From Clostridiales bacterium (lineage in GTDB: Bacteria; Bacillota; Clostridia; Oscillospirales; Oscillospiraceae), in contig SFFW01000002.1 of NCBI GenBank assembly GCA_004556755.1, positions 26,970 to 90,969 of the forward strand: a DNA stretch of 64,000 nt. The letters are read 5' to 3'. This document shows positions 17,856 to 26,569 of this stretch, one piece after another; the stretch's first letter is position 1, and each line of letters begins with the position of its first letter. A program made the position numbers and the translations under genes. The notes beneath the pieces were generated by a model. The model saw nothing but the letters and a program-made list of their open reading frames with translations, was not told the DNA's origin and searched no databases.

Positions 17856-18338
17856 ATGAAAAGCGAAAAAACAAATGTTATGCGCCTTCTTGACAAGGCA
17901 AAGATAAAATATGAGCCGCACGAGTACCCGCACGGGAGCGAGGCGGTGGACGGGCTTACGGTCGCAAAGCTCTGCGGCTTTGATCCCGAATGTGTGTTTA
18001 AAACGCTTGTGGCACGGGGTACAAGCAAAAACGTGTACGTTTTTGTGATACCCGTCAGCTCGGAGCTTGACCTTAAAAAAGCAGCTAAGGCTGCGGGCGA
18101 GAAATCCGTTGAGATGGTAAAGGTCAGTGAAATCAACGCTCTGACTGGCTATATAAGGGGCGGCTGCTCGCCTGTGGGTATGAAAAAACGCTATCCCACG
18201 TTTATAAACGAGAGCGCAAAAGCAAAGAATACCGTATATGTCAGCGCAGGAAAGATCGGAAGTCAGGTGGAGCTTGAGCCGCTTGCGCTTGCCGAGATAT
18301 GTGGCGCACAATTTTCTGAACTGGTGAAGGATAAATGA
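17856..18338 (+). CDS. ybaK: Cys-tRNA(Pro)/Cys-tRNA(Cys) deacylase YbaK/EbsC
   Basis: 160 residues of the YbaK/ProX editing superfamily, which hydrolyses Cys mis-attached to tRNA-Pro in trans. Seen motifs are YEPHEYPHG at the N-terminus, CVFKTLVARG with the catalytic Lys, and TGYIRGGCSPVGMKKRYP, which is characteristic of YbaK. The stop overlaps the uvrA start by 4 nt (ATGA), so the two are translationally coupled. The link to uvrA is probably positional only. Confidence 0.92.
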   Translation: MKSEKTNVMRLLDKAKIKYEPHEYPHGSEAVDGLTVAKLCGFDPECVFKTLVARGTSKNVYVFVIPVSSELDLKKAAKAAGEKSVEMVKVSEINALTGYIRGGCSPVGMKKRYPTFINESAKAKNTVYVSAGKIGSQVELEPLALAEICGAQFSELVKDK

Positions 18339-21169
18339 ACGACAAAATAGTAATCAAAGGCGCAAGAGCCAATAACCTTAAAAATATTGATATTTCGATC
18401 CCCAGAGACAAGCTCGTCGTTATGACGGGGCTTTCGGGAAGCGGAAAATCAAGTCTTGCCTTTGACACTATTTATGCGGAGGGGCAGAGAAGATACGTAG
18501 AAAGCCTCTCGGCATATGCAAGGCAGTTTTTGGGACAGATGGACAAGCCGGACCTCGACTACATTCAGGGACTTTCTCCGGCAATTTCGATAGATCAAAA
18601 GACAAGCTCAAGGAATCCGAGATCGACCGTCGGAACGGTCACGGAAGTATATGACTATATGCGTCTGCTCTGGGCGAGAGTCGGTGTGCCGCACTGTCCG
18701 AAGTGCGGAAAAGAGATTCACCAGCAGACGATAGACCAGATAATCGACAGACTTATGCAGCTTCCCGAAGGCACAAAGCTGCAAATACTTGCACCCGTTG
18801 TGCGTTCGAGAAAGGGCGAGCATATAAAGGTGCTTGAGGATGCAAAGCGTTCGGGATATGTCAGGGCGAGGATAGACGGGAGTATGTATGAGCTGTCCGA
18901 AACCGTGCAGCTTGACAAGAATCTCAAACACAGCATCGACATTATCGTTGACCGAGTTGTGATAAAGCCGGATGCGGTCCGCAGAATAACCGACTCGGTC
19001 GAAACGGCGTCGGAGCTTGCGGGTGGACTTGTCGTTGCCGACGTTGTCGGAAGCGATGAGGAGCTGCTGTTTTCTCAGAACTACGCCTGCTCTGATTGCG
19101 GCATTTCCATCGAAGAACTGACGCCGAGAATGTTCTCCTTCAACACGCCGTACGGCGCCTGTCCTAAGTGCGACGGACTCGGAATGCAGATGCTCATTGA
19201 CCCGGAGCTTATCATCCCCGACGACGAGCTCAGCATCGCACAGGGCGGCATAAAGGCTTCCGGCTGGACAAGCGCCGGAAGGGAGACCGTATCCGGGATG
19301 TACTATGCAGCCCTTGCGGAGAAGTACGGCTTCTCGCTGACGCAGCCGATAAAAGAGCTGCCGTCGGAGGCTGTAAATGTGATACTGTACGGAACAAAAG
19401 GTGAGCCGCTGAAGCTTCATTACGACAGGGCAAACCGCAGCGGTTCGTTTAGCGGGAGCTATCAAAAGCCCTTTGAGGGCATATGCAACAACCTTGAGCG
19501 GCGTTACCGCGAAACGCAGAGCCAGTATATGCGTGCCGAGATCGAGGAATGTATGTCCGAAACACCGTGCAAAGCCTGCGGCGGACGCAGACTGCGCAAG
19601 GAGGCCCTGGCGGTCACAGTGGGTGGTAAGACGATCGCCGAGATGGCGGATATGCCGGTCGGCGACGCCATTGACTTCGTTGACTCGCTCGTTCTCACGC
19701 CCAAGGAGCGCATTATCGCCGAGCGCATTTTGAAGGAGATAAGGCAACGCCTCGGTTTTCTTAAAAACGTGGGACTTGACTACCTCACACTGTCAAGGGG
19801 TGCATCGACGCTCTCCGGCGGTGAAAGTCAGAGGATACGCCTTGCAACGCAGATCGGTGCGTCGCTGGTAGGAGTGCTGTACATTCTCGACGAGCCGAGC
19901 ATCGGACTCCATCAGAGGGACAACGACAAGCTCCTTGCGACCTTGAAGAATCTGCGTGACCTCGGCAATTCGCTTATAGTCGTCGAGCATGACGAGGATA
20001 CCATAAGAGCTGCCGACTATATCGTGGACATCGGACCGAAAGCGGGCGTTCACGGCGGTGAGGTCGTTTGCGCCGGAAGCGTTGAGGATATTTGCGCCTG
20101 CGAGCGTTCGCTCACGGGGCAGTATCTCAGCGGAAAGCTCAGGATACCCGTACCAGAAAAGCGCAGAAAAGCGGAAAAGGGCAGCATAAACATTATCGGA
20201 GCCAAAGAGAACAACCTCAAAAACATTGACGTTTCGTTCCCGTTAGGCGTTGTGACCTGCGTCACGGGCGTGTCAGGCAGCGGTAAATCCTCGCTTGTCA
20301 ACGAGATCCTCTACAAAACGATAGCGCAGCAGAAAAACCGTGCAAAGACAAAGCCTGGAAAGTATGAGGCAATAACGGGACTTGAGGGCATTGACAAAAT
20401 AATCGACATCGACCAAAGCCCCATCGGACGCACTCCGAGGTCAAACCCTGCGACATATACCGGACTGTTTAACGATATCCGTGAGCTGTTTGCATCGACG
20501 GAGGATGCCCGCATAAGAGGCTACAATGCCGGAAGATTTTCGTTTAATGTCAGAGGAGGACGCTGTGAAGCCTGCAAGGGCGACGGTTTGCAGCGCATAG
20601 AAATGCACTTCCTGCCGGACGTGTACGTCCCGTGCGACGTATGCAACGGCAAGCGCTACAACAGAGAGACGCTCGAAGTCCGCTACAAGGGCAAAAACAT
20701 CTACGAGGTCCTTGACATGACGGTGGAGGAGGCTTCCGAATTCTTCGCAAACCTCCCGAAGCTGCGTGCAAAGCTTGACACCCTGCTCGACGTCGGTCTC
20801 GGATATATAAAGCTCGGTCAGTCGAGTACAACGCTGTCGGGCGGCGAAGCGCAGAGAGTTAAGCTTGCAACGGAGCTGTCAAAGCGCAGCACGGGAAGCA
20901 CGGTGTACGTCCTCGACGAACCCACAACGGGACTTCATATGGCGGACGTTCACAGGCTTATCCACATTATCGACAGGCTTGCGGATGCGGGCAACACCGT
21001 CGTCATAATCGAACACAACCTCGACGTTATCAAGATCGCCGACCATATCATAGACCTCGGACCCGAAGGCGGCGACAAGGGCGGTACCGTGGTCTTTGCA
21101 GGAACTCCCGAAGAATGTGCAGAGTGCGAGCAAAGCTACACGGGGCAGTTTCTTAAAAAGCTGCTATAA
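18335..21169 (+). CDS. uvrA: UvrABC excinuclease subunit A
   Basis: Damage-sensing ABC ATPase dimer, 944 residues, usual length. It has two nucleotide-binding domains (Walker A GLSGSGKSS and GVSGSGKSS; signatures LSGGESQRI and LSGGEAQRV), an insertion zinc module with CPKCGKE and CSDC/CPKC pairs, and the C-terminal zinc finger CEACKGDG...CDVCNGKRY that reads lesions. It loads UvrB, which is encoded at 3.7 kb. Translation is coupled to ybaK. A structured leader of a small downstream gene begins 10 nt after the stop. Confidence 0.98.
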   Translation: MNDKIVIKGARANNLKNIDISIPRDKLVVMTGLSGSGKSSLAFDTIYAEGQRRYVESLSAYARQFLGQMDKPDLDYIQGLSPAISIDQKTSSRNPRSTVGTVTEVYDYMRLLWARVGVPHCPKCGKEIHQQTIDQIIDRLMQLPEGTKLQILAPVVRSRKGEHIKVLEDAKRSGYVRARIDGSMYELSETVQLDKNLKHSIDIIVDRVVIKPDAVRRITDSVETASELAGGLVVADVVGSDEELLFSQNYACSDCGISIEELTPRMFSFNTPYGACPKCDGLGMQMLIDPELIIPDDELSIAQGGIKASGWTSAGRETVSGMYYAALAEKYGFSLTQPIKELPSEAVNVILYGTKGEPLKLHYDRANRSGSFSGSYQKPFEGICNNLERRYRETQSQYMRAEIEECMSETPCKACGGRRLRKEALAVTVGGKTIAEMADMPVGDAIDFVDSLVLTPKERIIAERILKEIRQRLGFLKNVGLDYLTLSRGASTLSGGESQRIRLATQIGASLVGVLYILDEPSIGLHQRDNDKLLATLKNLRDLGNSLIVVEHDEDTIRAADYIVDIGPKAGVHGGEVVCAGSVEDICACERSLTGQYLSGKLRIPVPEKRRKAEKGSINIIGAKENNLKNIDVSFPLGVVTCVTGVSGSGKSSLVNEILYKTIAQQKNRAKTKPGKYEAITGLEGIDKIIDIDQSPIGRTPRSNPATYTGLFNDIRELFASTEDARIRGYNAGRFSFNVRGGRCEACKGDGLQRIEMHFLPDVYVPCDVCNGKRYNRETLEVRYKGKNIYEVLDMTVEEASEFFANLPKLRAKLDTLLDVGLGYIKLGQSSTTLSGGEAQRVKLATELSKRSTGSTVYVLDEPTTGLHMADVHRLIHIIDRLADAGNTVVIIEHNLDVIKIADHIIDLGPEGGDKGGTVVFAGTPEECAECEQSYTGQFLKKLL

Positions 21170-21179
21170 CCGAAATATG

Positions 21180-21208
21180 CCCTCACCCATATAATGATAT
21201 GGGGAGGG
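21180..21208 (+). promoter_or_regulatory. Hairpin sequestering the ribosome site of the small membrane protein gene
   Basis: CCCTC-A-CCCATAT (21180-21192), loop AATG, ATATGGG-GAGGG (21197-21208): a 12-bp stem with one bulged A. The Shine-Dalgarno GGGGAGGG of the next gene makes up the 3' arm, and there is no T run. Confidence 0.6.
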
Positions 21209-21214
21209 AATACT

Positions 21215-21529
21215 ATGCTGATTGACTGCATCGTCGGACTCGTATGTGCGGGGCTGCTGCTTTTCATGTGCTGGTCGCTTAAAGGGCTTATGCTCAGACC
21301 TGTCCGCAAGGGCGAAAACTCTGCTTTGAAGATAAGGCTCACGACCTTCGGAGCCGAGCCGCAGCTTGAATCCATACTTGACGGGCTTGTGTGGCTCAGA
21401 GAAAACGGTACGCTTACCGCCGAAATTGAGATCATTGCAAATTCCCCGAACGAGGAAGTCAGAATAATAGGAAAAACCTACGCCGAAAGGCGGCGCTACA
21501 TTACATTTTGTGAACCCGGAGACTGTTGA
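21215..21529 (+). CDS. Small single-pass membrane protein of unknown function
   Basis: 104 residues. One N-terminal transmembrane helix (about residues 3-25, CIVGLVCAGLLLFMCW) is followed by a basic, soluble cytoplasmic part of about 75 residues containing TTFGAEPQLESILDGL and IEIIANSPNEEVRIIG. I do not recognise the family. I choose ATG 21215 because GGGGAGGG lies 6 nt upstream; the frame opens at 21194. The stop overlaps the recD2 start, so it is co-translated with recD2 and sits between two DNA-repair genes. Confidence 0.65.
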   Translation: MLIDCIVGLVCAGLLLFMCWSLKGLMLRPVRKGENSALKIRLTTFGAEPQLESILDGLVWLRENGTLTAEIEIIANSPNEEVRIIGKTYAERRRYITFCEPGDC

Positions 21530-23733
21530 TGGAAGAATATACGGAGCTAAACGGAACAATTGACTCGGTCTTGTACAGAAACGACGAGAACGGATACGCA
21601 GTCATACGCATGACGCTTGACGACGGAGACAGCGCCACGGTCGTGGGCTGCTTTCCGTGCGTTGCGCCGGGCGAGGCGGTGAGTGCCGAAGGCTCGTGGA
21701 TGCTGCACAGCCAGCACGGAAGGCAGTTTAAAGCGGAACACGCCATAAGGCTGCTTCCAACGAATGCGGACGATATATATAAGTACCTTGCAGGCGGTAC
21801 GGTACGGGGCATAGGCCCTGCAACCGCCGCTCTCATCGTCAACCGCTTCGGCGAAAAGACTCTTGACATTCTTGAGCTGCACCCCGATAAGCTTGCCGAG
21901 ATCAAGGGCATCAGCACATCCAAGGCAAGCGAAATGAGCAAGTCCTTTAAGCGTCAGGCGGGACTGCGGCGGCTTATGGAGTTTCTTTGCGGATACAGGA
22001 TCCGTCCGGAATATGCGCTGCGGCTGTATAAGTTTTACGGCAATTCGGCGATGGAGACGCTTCAGGAGAACCCGTACATACTTGCGTCGAGCCATATCGG
22101 TGCGGCGTTTTCCGATGCGGATGCGCTCGCCCTTGAGATGGGCGTCGAAAACGACAGCATTAACCGTATCGCCGCCGCCGTGCTTTTTGAGCTGCGCCAT
22201 AATCTCGGCAACGGGCATTGCTTTATTCCCAAGGAAAAGCTTACTGCTGCAACGTCACAGCTTATCGGCGTAGATACAGAGCGCATTGAGGAGGGCGTTG
22301 AGCTTTTAAAGGAAAACGGAGAGATCATCTGCGACATGGTGGCAAATCTTGAAGCCTGCTATCTCAAAGATATCTACGAAGCGGAAAGCTATACCGCACG
22401 GCGGATAAAGGCGATGTGCAAGCCCGTGCCGACTTCAAAGATGAATTTGGATCGCTTTATTGCAGACCTTGAAAAGAAGAACGGCATCAGCTATGCACCT
22501 CTGCAAAAAAGCACGCTTTCGCTTGCAATGTCAAGCAACATAATGGTCATCACGGGCGGACCGGGAACAGGAAAGACAACGGTAGTCAAAGCGATAATCG
22601 AGCTATTTAAGCACGATGAGCTTAAAGTCTGCCTTGCGGCGCCCACCGGAAGAGCCGCAAAGCGGATGACCGAGCTTACCGGAGAAGAAGCGTCAACAGT
22701 ACACAGACTGCTCGGCGCTAAAATATCCGACGACGGGGAAGCGCTTATATTCACAAAGAACGAGGATGATCCATTAAACGCCGATGCCGTGATATTGGAC
22801 GAGTGTTCGATGATGGACATAACGCTCATGAAGGCTCTGATTTCGGCAATGCGCCCGGAGTGCAAGCTCGTTTTGGTGGGTGACGCCGATCAGTTGCCTC
22901 CGGTTGGACCGGGCAACGTCTTTGCGGACATTATCAGAAGCGATATAGTGCCGACCGTTCGGCTTACCGAGATCTTCCGTCAGAAGGCGGAGAGCCGTAT
23001 CGTCAGCAACGCACACATGATAAACAAGGGTGAACACCCGAATTTTGAAGCAAACACGGGAGACTTTTTCAGGCTGAGGAGACTCCGTGCCGAGAGCAGT
23101 ATAGACACGGTTTTGGAACTGTGCGAAAGACGTCTGCCGAACAATATGGGCATCCCGACGGATGAGATACAGGTACTCAGCCCGACGAGAAAAGGTGAGA
23201 CGGGTACCGTGAGCCTCAACCGACTGCTGCAGGCTGCGCTTAACCCCAAGTCGGATGAGAAGAAGGAAAAGTCATTCGGCGACATTGTTTTCCGTGAGGG
23301 CGACCGCATAATGCAGATCAAAAACAACTACGACATTCCTTGGCAAAGCTCGGACGGCGTTTTCGGCAGCGGCATCTTTAACGGAGATTTAGGGCGCATA
23401 AAGTCTATTGACCATCAGAACGAAACGATGAAGATCGAGTTTGACGACAAGACGGTCACATACGGCTTTGATATGCTCAGTGAGCTTGAGCATTCGTGGG
23501 CAATGACGGTACATAAGTCGCAGGGCAGTGAATATAGAGCGGTCATACTTGTGCTTAATTCGGGAACGAAAATGCTTATGACCCGAAGCGTTCTGTACAC
23601 CGCCGTTACGAGAGCGAAATCTCTGCTCATCATGGTGGGGGATGACTCCATTGCGCATTACATGATAGACAACAACAGGCAGTCGAGGCGTTACAGCGCA
23701 TTGAGGATCAGACTTGCGGATGAAAATACTTGA
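21529..23733 (+). CDS. recD2: RecD2 family ATP-dependent helicase
   Basis: 734 residues, SF1B helicase of the RecD2 type, which acts without RecB/RecC. The N-terminal 330 residues hold the long RecD2-specific region with helix-hairpin-helix elements (GGTVRGIGPATAALI; LAEIKGISTSKASEM). The motor has Walker A GGPGTGKTTV, DECSMMD (motif II), and AMTVHKSQGSEY near the C-terminus. Roles in mismatch and replication-fork repair are known in Bacillus and Deinococcus. The ATG overlaps the preceding stop (TGATG); comF overlaps its 3' end by 14 nt. Confidence 0.93.
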   Translation: MEEYTELNGTIDSVLYRNDENGYAVIRMTLDDGDSATVVGCFPCVAPGEAVSAEGSWMLHSQHGRQFKAEHAIRLLPTNADDIYKYLAGGTVRGIGPATAALIVNRFGEKTLDILELHPDKLAEIKGISTSKASEMSKSFKRQAGLRRLMEFLCGYRIRPEYALRLYKFYGNSAMETLQENPYILASSHIGAAFSDADALALEMGVENDSINRIAAAVLFELRHNLGNGHCFIPKEKLTAATSQLIGVDTERIEEGVELLKENGEIICDMVANLEACYLKDIYEAESYTARRIKAMCKPVPTSKMNLDRFIADLEKKNGISYAPLQKSTLSLAMSSNIMVITGGPGTGKTTVVKAIIELFKHDELKVCLAAPTGRAAKRMTELTGEEASTVHRLLGAKISDDGEALIFTKNEDDPLNADAVILDECSMMDITLMKALISAMRPECKLVLVGDADQLPPVGPGNVFADIIRSDIVPTVRLTEIFRQKAESRIVSNAHMINKGEHPNFEANTGDFFRLRRLRAESSIDTVLELCERRLPNNMGIPTDEIQVLSPTRKGETGTVSLNRLLQAALNPKSDEKKEKSFGDIVFREGDRIMQIKNNYDIPWQSSDGVFGSGIFNGDLGRIKSIDHQNETMKIEFDDKTVTYGFDMLSELEHSWAMTVHKSQGSEYRAVILVLNSGTKMLMTRSVLYTAVTRAKSLLIMVGDDSIAHYMIDNNRQSRRYSALRIRLADENT

Positions 23734-24373
23734 CTTTTTCCTTGACCTCCTGTTTCCGCCGAAATGCATATTCTGCGGCGAGGTGCTTGAATCGACGAAC
23801 ATCTGCAACAAGTGTCTCGAAAAGCTGCCGTACACGAAGGGCGATTCCACAGTCCAAAAGCTGCCTTTTATCAGCAAGTGCGTATCGCCGCTTTATTACG
23901 ACGGCGTTGTGAGGGACGCAATACTCAGATTCAAATTTAACGGAAAGTCCAATTATGCCGGAGCTTTTGCACAGATTATGTCGGAATATATCGAGAATAA
24001 TCTTGATTGCGGTGATATTAGTGTGGTATCATGGGTACCGTTAAGCCGTATGCGAATGCGCAAAAGGGGCTACAATCAGGCGCAGCTCCTTGCCGAAGGG
24101 ATAGCAAAACGGCTTGAGCTTCCGTCGGCGCCCTGCCTTGTCAAGATCAAAAACAACACGGCTCAGTCGAAAACGACAAGTGCCGAGCAGCGGCGCAGAA
24201 ACGTTGCGGGTGCTTACAAGGTGTGCGACCCCGAATTTGTAAAGGGCAAGAACATTTTGCTGATCGACGACGTCGTCACCACGGGTTCCACATTGTCCGA
24301 ATGCTCAAGAATGCTTCAGCTTTCCGGTGTAAACAAGGTTTATTCCGCAAGCATAGCACGTCATAAAGATTGA
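23720..24373 (+). CDS. comF: ComF family amidophosphoribosyltransferase-like protein
   Basis: 217 residues. An N-terminal zinc ribbon (CIFCGEVL...CNKCLE) is followed by a phosphoribosyltransferase domain with the PRPP loop LLIDDVVTTGSTLSE. ComFC-type proteins are needed for natural DNA uptake and single-strand handling, but ComF homologues also exist in organisms not known to be competent. It starts inside the 3' end of recD2 (14-nt overlap), consistent with a role in DNA metabolism. No other competence gene is in the window. Confidence 0.9.
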   Translation: MKILDFFLDLLFPPKCIFCGEVLESTNICNKCLEKLPYTKGDSTVQKLPFISKCVSPLYYDGVVRDAILRFKFNGKSNYAGAFAQIMSEYIENNLDCGDISVVSWVPLSRMRMRKRGYNQAQLLAEGIAKRLELPSAPCLVKIKNNTAQSKTTSAEQRRRNVAGAYKVCDPEFVKGKNILLIDDVVTTGSTLSECSRMLQLSGVNKVYSASIARHKD

Positions 24374-24451
24374 CGGAGTCGATTTCGGGTTAGAATTTAA
24401 ATAAACAGCTTAGTCGAAGCTCTCTTGGGCTTTGGCGGAACGGAGCAGATA

Positions 24452-25483
24452 ATGGTTATATTTGAAAGAGACATAGCCGTAGATATGGGTACATCCAACA
24501 CCTTGGTTTACGTTGCAGGCAAGGGTGTCGTGCTGCGTGAGCCTACCGTCGTTGCGGTGGACAAGACTACGGGTGAGATGCTTAAAATAGGTGAGGATGC
24601 AAAGAAAACACTCGGAAGGACTCCGGCGAACATTGTCGTCATCCATCCCATCAGCCTCGGCGTCATATCCGACTATGATATGGCGGCGATGATGCTCAGA
24701 GAGCTGATCTCAAAGGTCACATCCTTCAGCCTGTTTAAGCCGAGGGTTTTGCTCTGCGTACCGAGCAGCATAACGGGCGTTGAGGAGAGAGCGATAATCG
24801 ATGCCGCCATAGAAGCCGGCGCAAGAAAGGTCTACTTACTCGAAACCGCAGTCGCTACGGCGATCGGCGCCGGGGTGGACATTTCAAAGCCCGACGGACA
24901 CATGGTCATCGACATCGGCGGCGGCACCTCCGAGGTGGCGGTCGTTTCGATGGGCGGAGTCGTTGAGTGCGAATCCTTCCCGACCGCAGGCGACAGCTTT
25001 GACGAAGCCATTATCCGTTATATCAGAAAGAAGCACAACGTTCTGATTGGCTCCAAAACCGCCGAGGAGCTGAAGATCAGCATAGGTGGCGCTCTGCCGA
25101 GACCCGACGCATACGAGGAAGAAGCAAAGGGACGCTGTCTGCTTACGGGCCTTCCCAAGACCGTCAAGGTGAGCAGCGAGGAGCTTGTGGAGGTCCTTGC
25201 GGAGCCGACGCAGCTTATACTTGACAACATTCACTCAGTGCTTGAGCGCACTCCGCCTGAGCTTGTCGGAGACCTCGGCAGTAACGGAATTATTCTCTCC
25301 GGCTCCGGCTCCATGCTTTACGGACTTGACAGTGTTATCGAGAGAAGCACCGGGATCCCGACGATACCCGTTGACGACCCCAGCTCCTGTGCGGCGCACG
25401 GTGCGGGAAAGATGCTCACGAGACTCGACGACATGAAGGACGGCATGATGAACTTCCTCCGCCGCAGACAAATGAAGAACTGA
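24452..25483 (+). CDS. mbl: MreB/Mbl actin-like rod-shape protein
   Basis: 343 residues of the bacterial actin family: phosphate 1 loop AVDMGTSNTLVYV, the second loop VIDIGGGTSEVAVVS, and the adenosine motif ILSGSGSMLYGLD. It directs lateral wall synthesis at the membrane. It lies alone rather than with mreC/mreD, which suits an mbl/mreBH-type paralogue better than the primary mreB, but the distinction is uncertain. ATG 24452 has GGAG 6 nt upstream. A possible promoter TTGACG (24370) and TAGAAT (24391) has a short 15-nt spacer. Confidence 0.88.
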   Translation: MVIFERDIAVDMGTSNTLVYVAGKGVVLREPTVVAVDKTTGEMLKIGEDAKKTLGRTPANIVVIHPISLGVISDYDMAAMMLRELISKVTSFSLFKPRVLLCVPSSITGVEERAIIDAAIEAGARKVYLLETAVATAIGAGVDISKPDGHMVIDIGGGTSEVAVVSMGGVVECESFPTAGDSFDEAIIRYIRKKHNVLIGSKTAEELKISIGGALPRPDAYEEEAKGRCLLTGLPKTVKVSSEELVEVLAEPTQLILDNIHSVLERTPPELVGDLGSNGIILSGSGSMLYGLDSVIERSTGIPTIPVDDPSSCAAHGAGKMLTRLDDMKDGMMNFLRRRQMKN

Positions 25484-25493
25484 CCAACTGAAG

Positions 25494-25529
25494 AAAAAAC
25501 GCCCTGTTCAGCCGAACAGGGCGTTTTTT
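25494..25529. terminator. Bidirectional terminator between mbl and the hydrolase gene
   Basis: AAAAAACGCCCTGTTC / GAACAGGGCGTTTTTT with a 4-nt loop; it serves both convergent genes. Confidence 0.93.
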
Positions 25530-25542
25530 GCACACTAAATTA

Positions 25543-26472
25543 TCAGATTTTGCTTTGTATCCATGCAAGGATATCGGAATATACCTCGTCCTTGTTGATC
25601 TCGTTGAGCATCTCATGTCTGCCGCCCTCGTAGAGCTTTATGCTGACATCCTGCATACCCGCCTTACGGAAGTTTTCGTAAGCGATTTTTACGCCCTTAC
25701 CGCACTCGCCGACGGGGTCCATGGAGCCGGACATGAAGTAAACGGGGGTGTCCTTCTTCATGGCGTCGAGATTCTTGGGGCTCGTGATCAGGTTGATGCC
25801 GGTCATCATGTCACGGAAGAGACTGCACGACGGGACAAAGCCGCAAAGGGGATCGGCAAGATAGCGTGCGACGACATCTTCGTCACGGGTGAGCCAGTCG
25901 TGAGTGGTTTTCGGAATGCCGTAAATTTTGTTGTAGCTTCCAAACGCCATATTGTTGAGCATGTTGCTGTAATGATGGGGGCCCTTGAGCTTTACGACAA
26001 GATTGCCCATTGCAAGACCGCCGAGAACGAGGGGTTTACCCTGATTTCCAGTGCCGCTGATTATCGCTGCATCAAAGCCGCCGGGGAATTTTATGAGGTG
26101 AGTGCGGGTCAGAAAGCTCCCCATGCTGTGACCGAAAACGATGATGGGAATGTCTGGGTAGTTGATCTTCATTGCGCTGCGCAGGATCTCCTCGTCCTGA
26201 ACTGCATAGGTCCAACCGTTGCGCTCCGCAAAGAAGCCGATGTCTTCGGGCTTATCGATGCTCTTTCCGTGACCGAGGTGATCGTCACCGACAACAAGAA
26301 AGCCGTTAGATGCAAGGAAAAGCATAAAATCATCGTAGCGGTCCATGTGCTCGGCAATGCCATGGACAATTTGGACGACGGCCTTCGGCTGCATGTCGGG
26401 AGTACACATATGCGCTCTGAGCTTATTATGACCTGTGCTTGAATCAAAATAAAAATCTCTGAAACTTGGCAT
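25543..26472 (-). CDS. Alpha/beta hydrolase, monoacylglycerol lipase-like
   Basis: 309 residues of the Hydrolase_4 (serine aminopeptidase S33/monoglyceride lipase) group. The nucleophile elbow is FGHSMGSFL, the oxyanion region HGIAEHMDRYDDF, an acid candidate lies in SGSMDPVGECG, and the catalytic histidine is in YEGGRHEMLNE. It lacks a signal peptide. Such enzymes release glycerol and fatty acid from monoacylglycerol or lysophospholipid, which would fit its position divergent from glycerol kinase, but this link is inference. GGAGG precedes the ATG. Confidence 0.88.
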   Translation of the reverse strand: MPSFRDFYFDSSTGHNKLRAHMCTPDMQPKAVVQIVHGIAEHMDRYDDFMLFLASNGFLVVGDDHLGHGKSIDKPEDIGFFAERNGWTYAVQDEEILRSAMKINYPDIPIIVFGHSMGSFLTRTHLIKFPGGFDAAIISGTGNQGKPLVLGGLAMGNLVVKLKGPHHYSNMLNNMAFGSYNKIYGIPKTTHDWLTRDEDVVARYLADPLCGFVPSCSLFRDMMTGINLITSPKNLDAMKKDTPVYFMSGSMDPVGECGKGVKIAYENFRKAGMQDVSIKLYEGGRHEMLNEINKDEVYSDILAWIQSKI

Positions 26473-26519
26473 GGAAATTATCCTCCGTATGTGTTAAAAT
26501 GTATATAATCTCTATCTGA

Positions 26520-26548
26520 ATTTTAGCGCCTTACCATACATTAGTCAA
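26520..26548 (-). promoter_or_regulatory. Promoter of the alpha/beta hydrolase gene
   Basis: On the minus strand, TTGACT (26548-26543), 17-nt spacer, TAAAAT (26525-26520). The leader is about 40 nt. Confidence 0.75.
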
Positions 26549-26569
26549 CAAAAAACTGGAGGATCAGAT

